Assembly (NCBI GenBank): GCA_026724425.1
Contig: JAIUCV010000009.1
Coordinates: 22,281,665 to 22,345,664, forward strand
Direction of reading: 5' to 3'
From: Erythrophleum ivorense
Taxonomy: Eukaryota > Streptophyta > Magnoliopsida > Fabales > Fabaceae
DNA: 64,000 nt
In this document: one piece after another, positions 62,764 through 64,000 of the stretch
Layout of the letters: each line of letters begins with the position of its first letter
Numbering within the stretch: position 1 is the stretch's first letter
Position numbers and translations under genes: made by a program
Notes under the pieces: model-generated
The model's database searches: none
Told to the model about the DNA's origin: nothing
Seen by the model: the letters and a program-made list of their open reading frames with translations, nothing else

Positions 62764-64000
62764 TCCAGTGGAGTTATCATACAACACTAATTAGGATAAC
62801 CATTCAGTGCATTGCATGATCACAATCTCAAGTGATTAAGTGATTGTTCTTCACTGGGAATAATTGGTATAAGATAATAATTAAGTACATACATCAAATT
62901 TTAAGTACTATAAGGTTTAGCTTCCTGTTAGATTTAATCTTAATTACAAAACATCGAATAGCCTACACTTAGCAATATGAATGCATCATGATGCTATACA
63001 AAAATAATTATAAAAATAATAGCATCTATTTAAAAAAAAAATGGCTCTAGTGTAGAAAGCCTACACATGACCTCCAAGTTAGGCGTGCTCATCTACTTGT
63101 TTCCCCTTTCCCTTATCCAAGGAACTTTCACCTGAAATTTGTGGGCTTTCTACACAAAGTGAGATATGAATCTCAGTAACCAGGGGATAATTCCAAACAT
63201 ATATACAATTCAATCAGCATAAATGCATTTTAATAAGATAAACACCATAATTATCCATCATATCAGCAAAAAAACTAGTTGAGCTACTAGTGACTACTAT
63301 CCCATATTAGTAATCATATACATCATATTAATGGCCAATAACATAGTGAAAGGCCCATCCATGGCCCCAACTCCTTATTGAGCACACTCTGGGCTCAATG
63401 TATTCATAAGTCTGATCACAACTTGGTGCCCAATCGAAGCATAATGCATGGGTAACAGCCGCACCATTGTTCCACCAAAGACTTGCTTACAGTCCAAATA
63501 CAATAATCAAGTAGCCAAATAGTCATTTAGCAAAGCAAAACATATTTATATAGTAGATATTAGATTAACAAAGCATATACATAAGGAATTAAAATTCAAA
63601 TCCCAGTTACCTCACTTAATTACGTAAAGTTCTGAAGTCAAATGTAAGTTTCCACACACCTAGAGGTCCTAAGTAAAACCAAAGCATAAACTTAGTCACT
63701 AATTATAGTAGAAATTAGACACCAAGTAATTAAACTATCAAGAATTACCTAGAAGTCACTTACCCAATAACTAAAGAGTTCTAAATTTAGACTTGAACTT
63801 CACCCACACCAGAAACCTCAATATTCCACTATAATTTTTAGGTATTTTCGCATGTAACAAAGCTCACCTCATAAGTCAACCATTAGGGTCACTAACCAAT
63901 CAAAAATACATCAAAATGGGGAAAAGATACTTACCTAACAACCTTTCTAGCCTTTACCTCCAAAAATCAACAATGGAGTCACTAAAAGAGCAAGTTTCAG

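Larger units (their letters stand above)
50165..64000 (-). mobile_element. LTR W2, interrupted by Y2, running past the window end
   Basis: The two parts 50,165-50,480 and 62,178-64,000 together match the reverse complement of W1, starting from TGTGACATCC. The sequence near 63,940-64,000 corresponds to W1 just before the point where Z1 inserted. Its other end lies beyond the window, so the target duplication (TAGCC on the left side) cannot be checked. Confidence 0.78.

Noticed and set aside
1..64000. A novel defence, biosynthetic or other multi-gene system
   Set aside because: Outside delta-COP, every longer frame either belongs to a recognisable retroelement or is a chance frame in AT-rich repeat DNA.

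Overview
This is a window of plant nuclear DNA, almost certainly from a eudicot. It is AT-rich and holds one recognisable multi-exon housekeeping gene. The rest is LTR-retrotransposon debris, mostly solo LTRs nested inside one another. Apart from the delta-COP gene and one weak candidate exon at the left edge, I see no cellular gene. I also see no bacterial-type operon, CRISPR array, tRNA or rRNA.

Left part (1-14,340). The gene is the delta subunit of the COPI coatomer (delta-COP, archain), on the minus strand. Eight exons carry 1,343 coding nucleotides (about 447 of the roughly 525 residues usual for the family), and every splice phase fits. The last ~80 codons are not in the window, although almost 9 kb lie downstream of the last visible exon. 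That space holds a minus-strand Ty3/gypsy element (668-8,171) with a plus-strand Ty1/copia element nested in it (3,665-7,865, target duplication CCCTC). The terminal intron therefore seems to have been invaded and stretched, or the gene is broken.

Middle (14,350-28,440). After an AT-rich gene-free stretch comes an Angela/BARE-like copia LTR (17,639-20,866) split by a second solo LTR of the same family (18,206-19,864, TSD AAATG). Next are a minus-strand copia reverse-transcriptase fragment and the first of several related LTRs that begin TGTAACAyC and end GATGTTACA.

Right part (27.5-64 kb). This is one deep nest whose boundaries can be read from target-site duplications. A gypsy element of the Athila/Tat type (28,444-49,583, minus, TSD AAATG, two LTRs, PBS, PPT, decayed gag-PR-RT-RH-INT) sits in an LTR I call Z2. 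Inside it are LTR W1 (30,363-36,912), which contains LTR Z1 (31,100-34,827), and an Angela-like LTR (41,459-46,767), which contains LTR Y1 (41,764-45,451). To its right Z2 is cut again by W2 (50,165 to past the window end). W2 contains LTR Y2 (50,481-62,172), which contains Z-prime (51,499-54,630) and Z-minus (54,700-59,608). Z-minus contains a 1.2-kb foldback element (57,237-58,435). The intact copies W2 and Y1 act as empty-site references that confirm the junctions. The names W, Y and Z are mine for this window.
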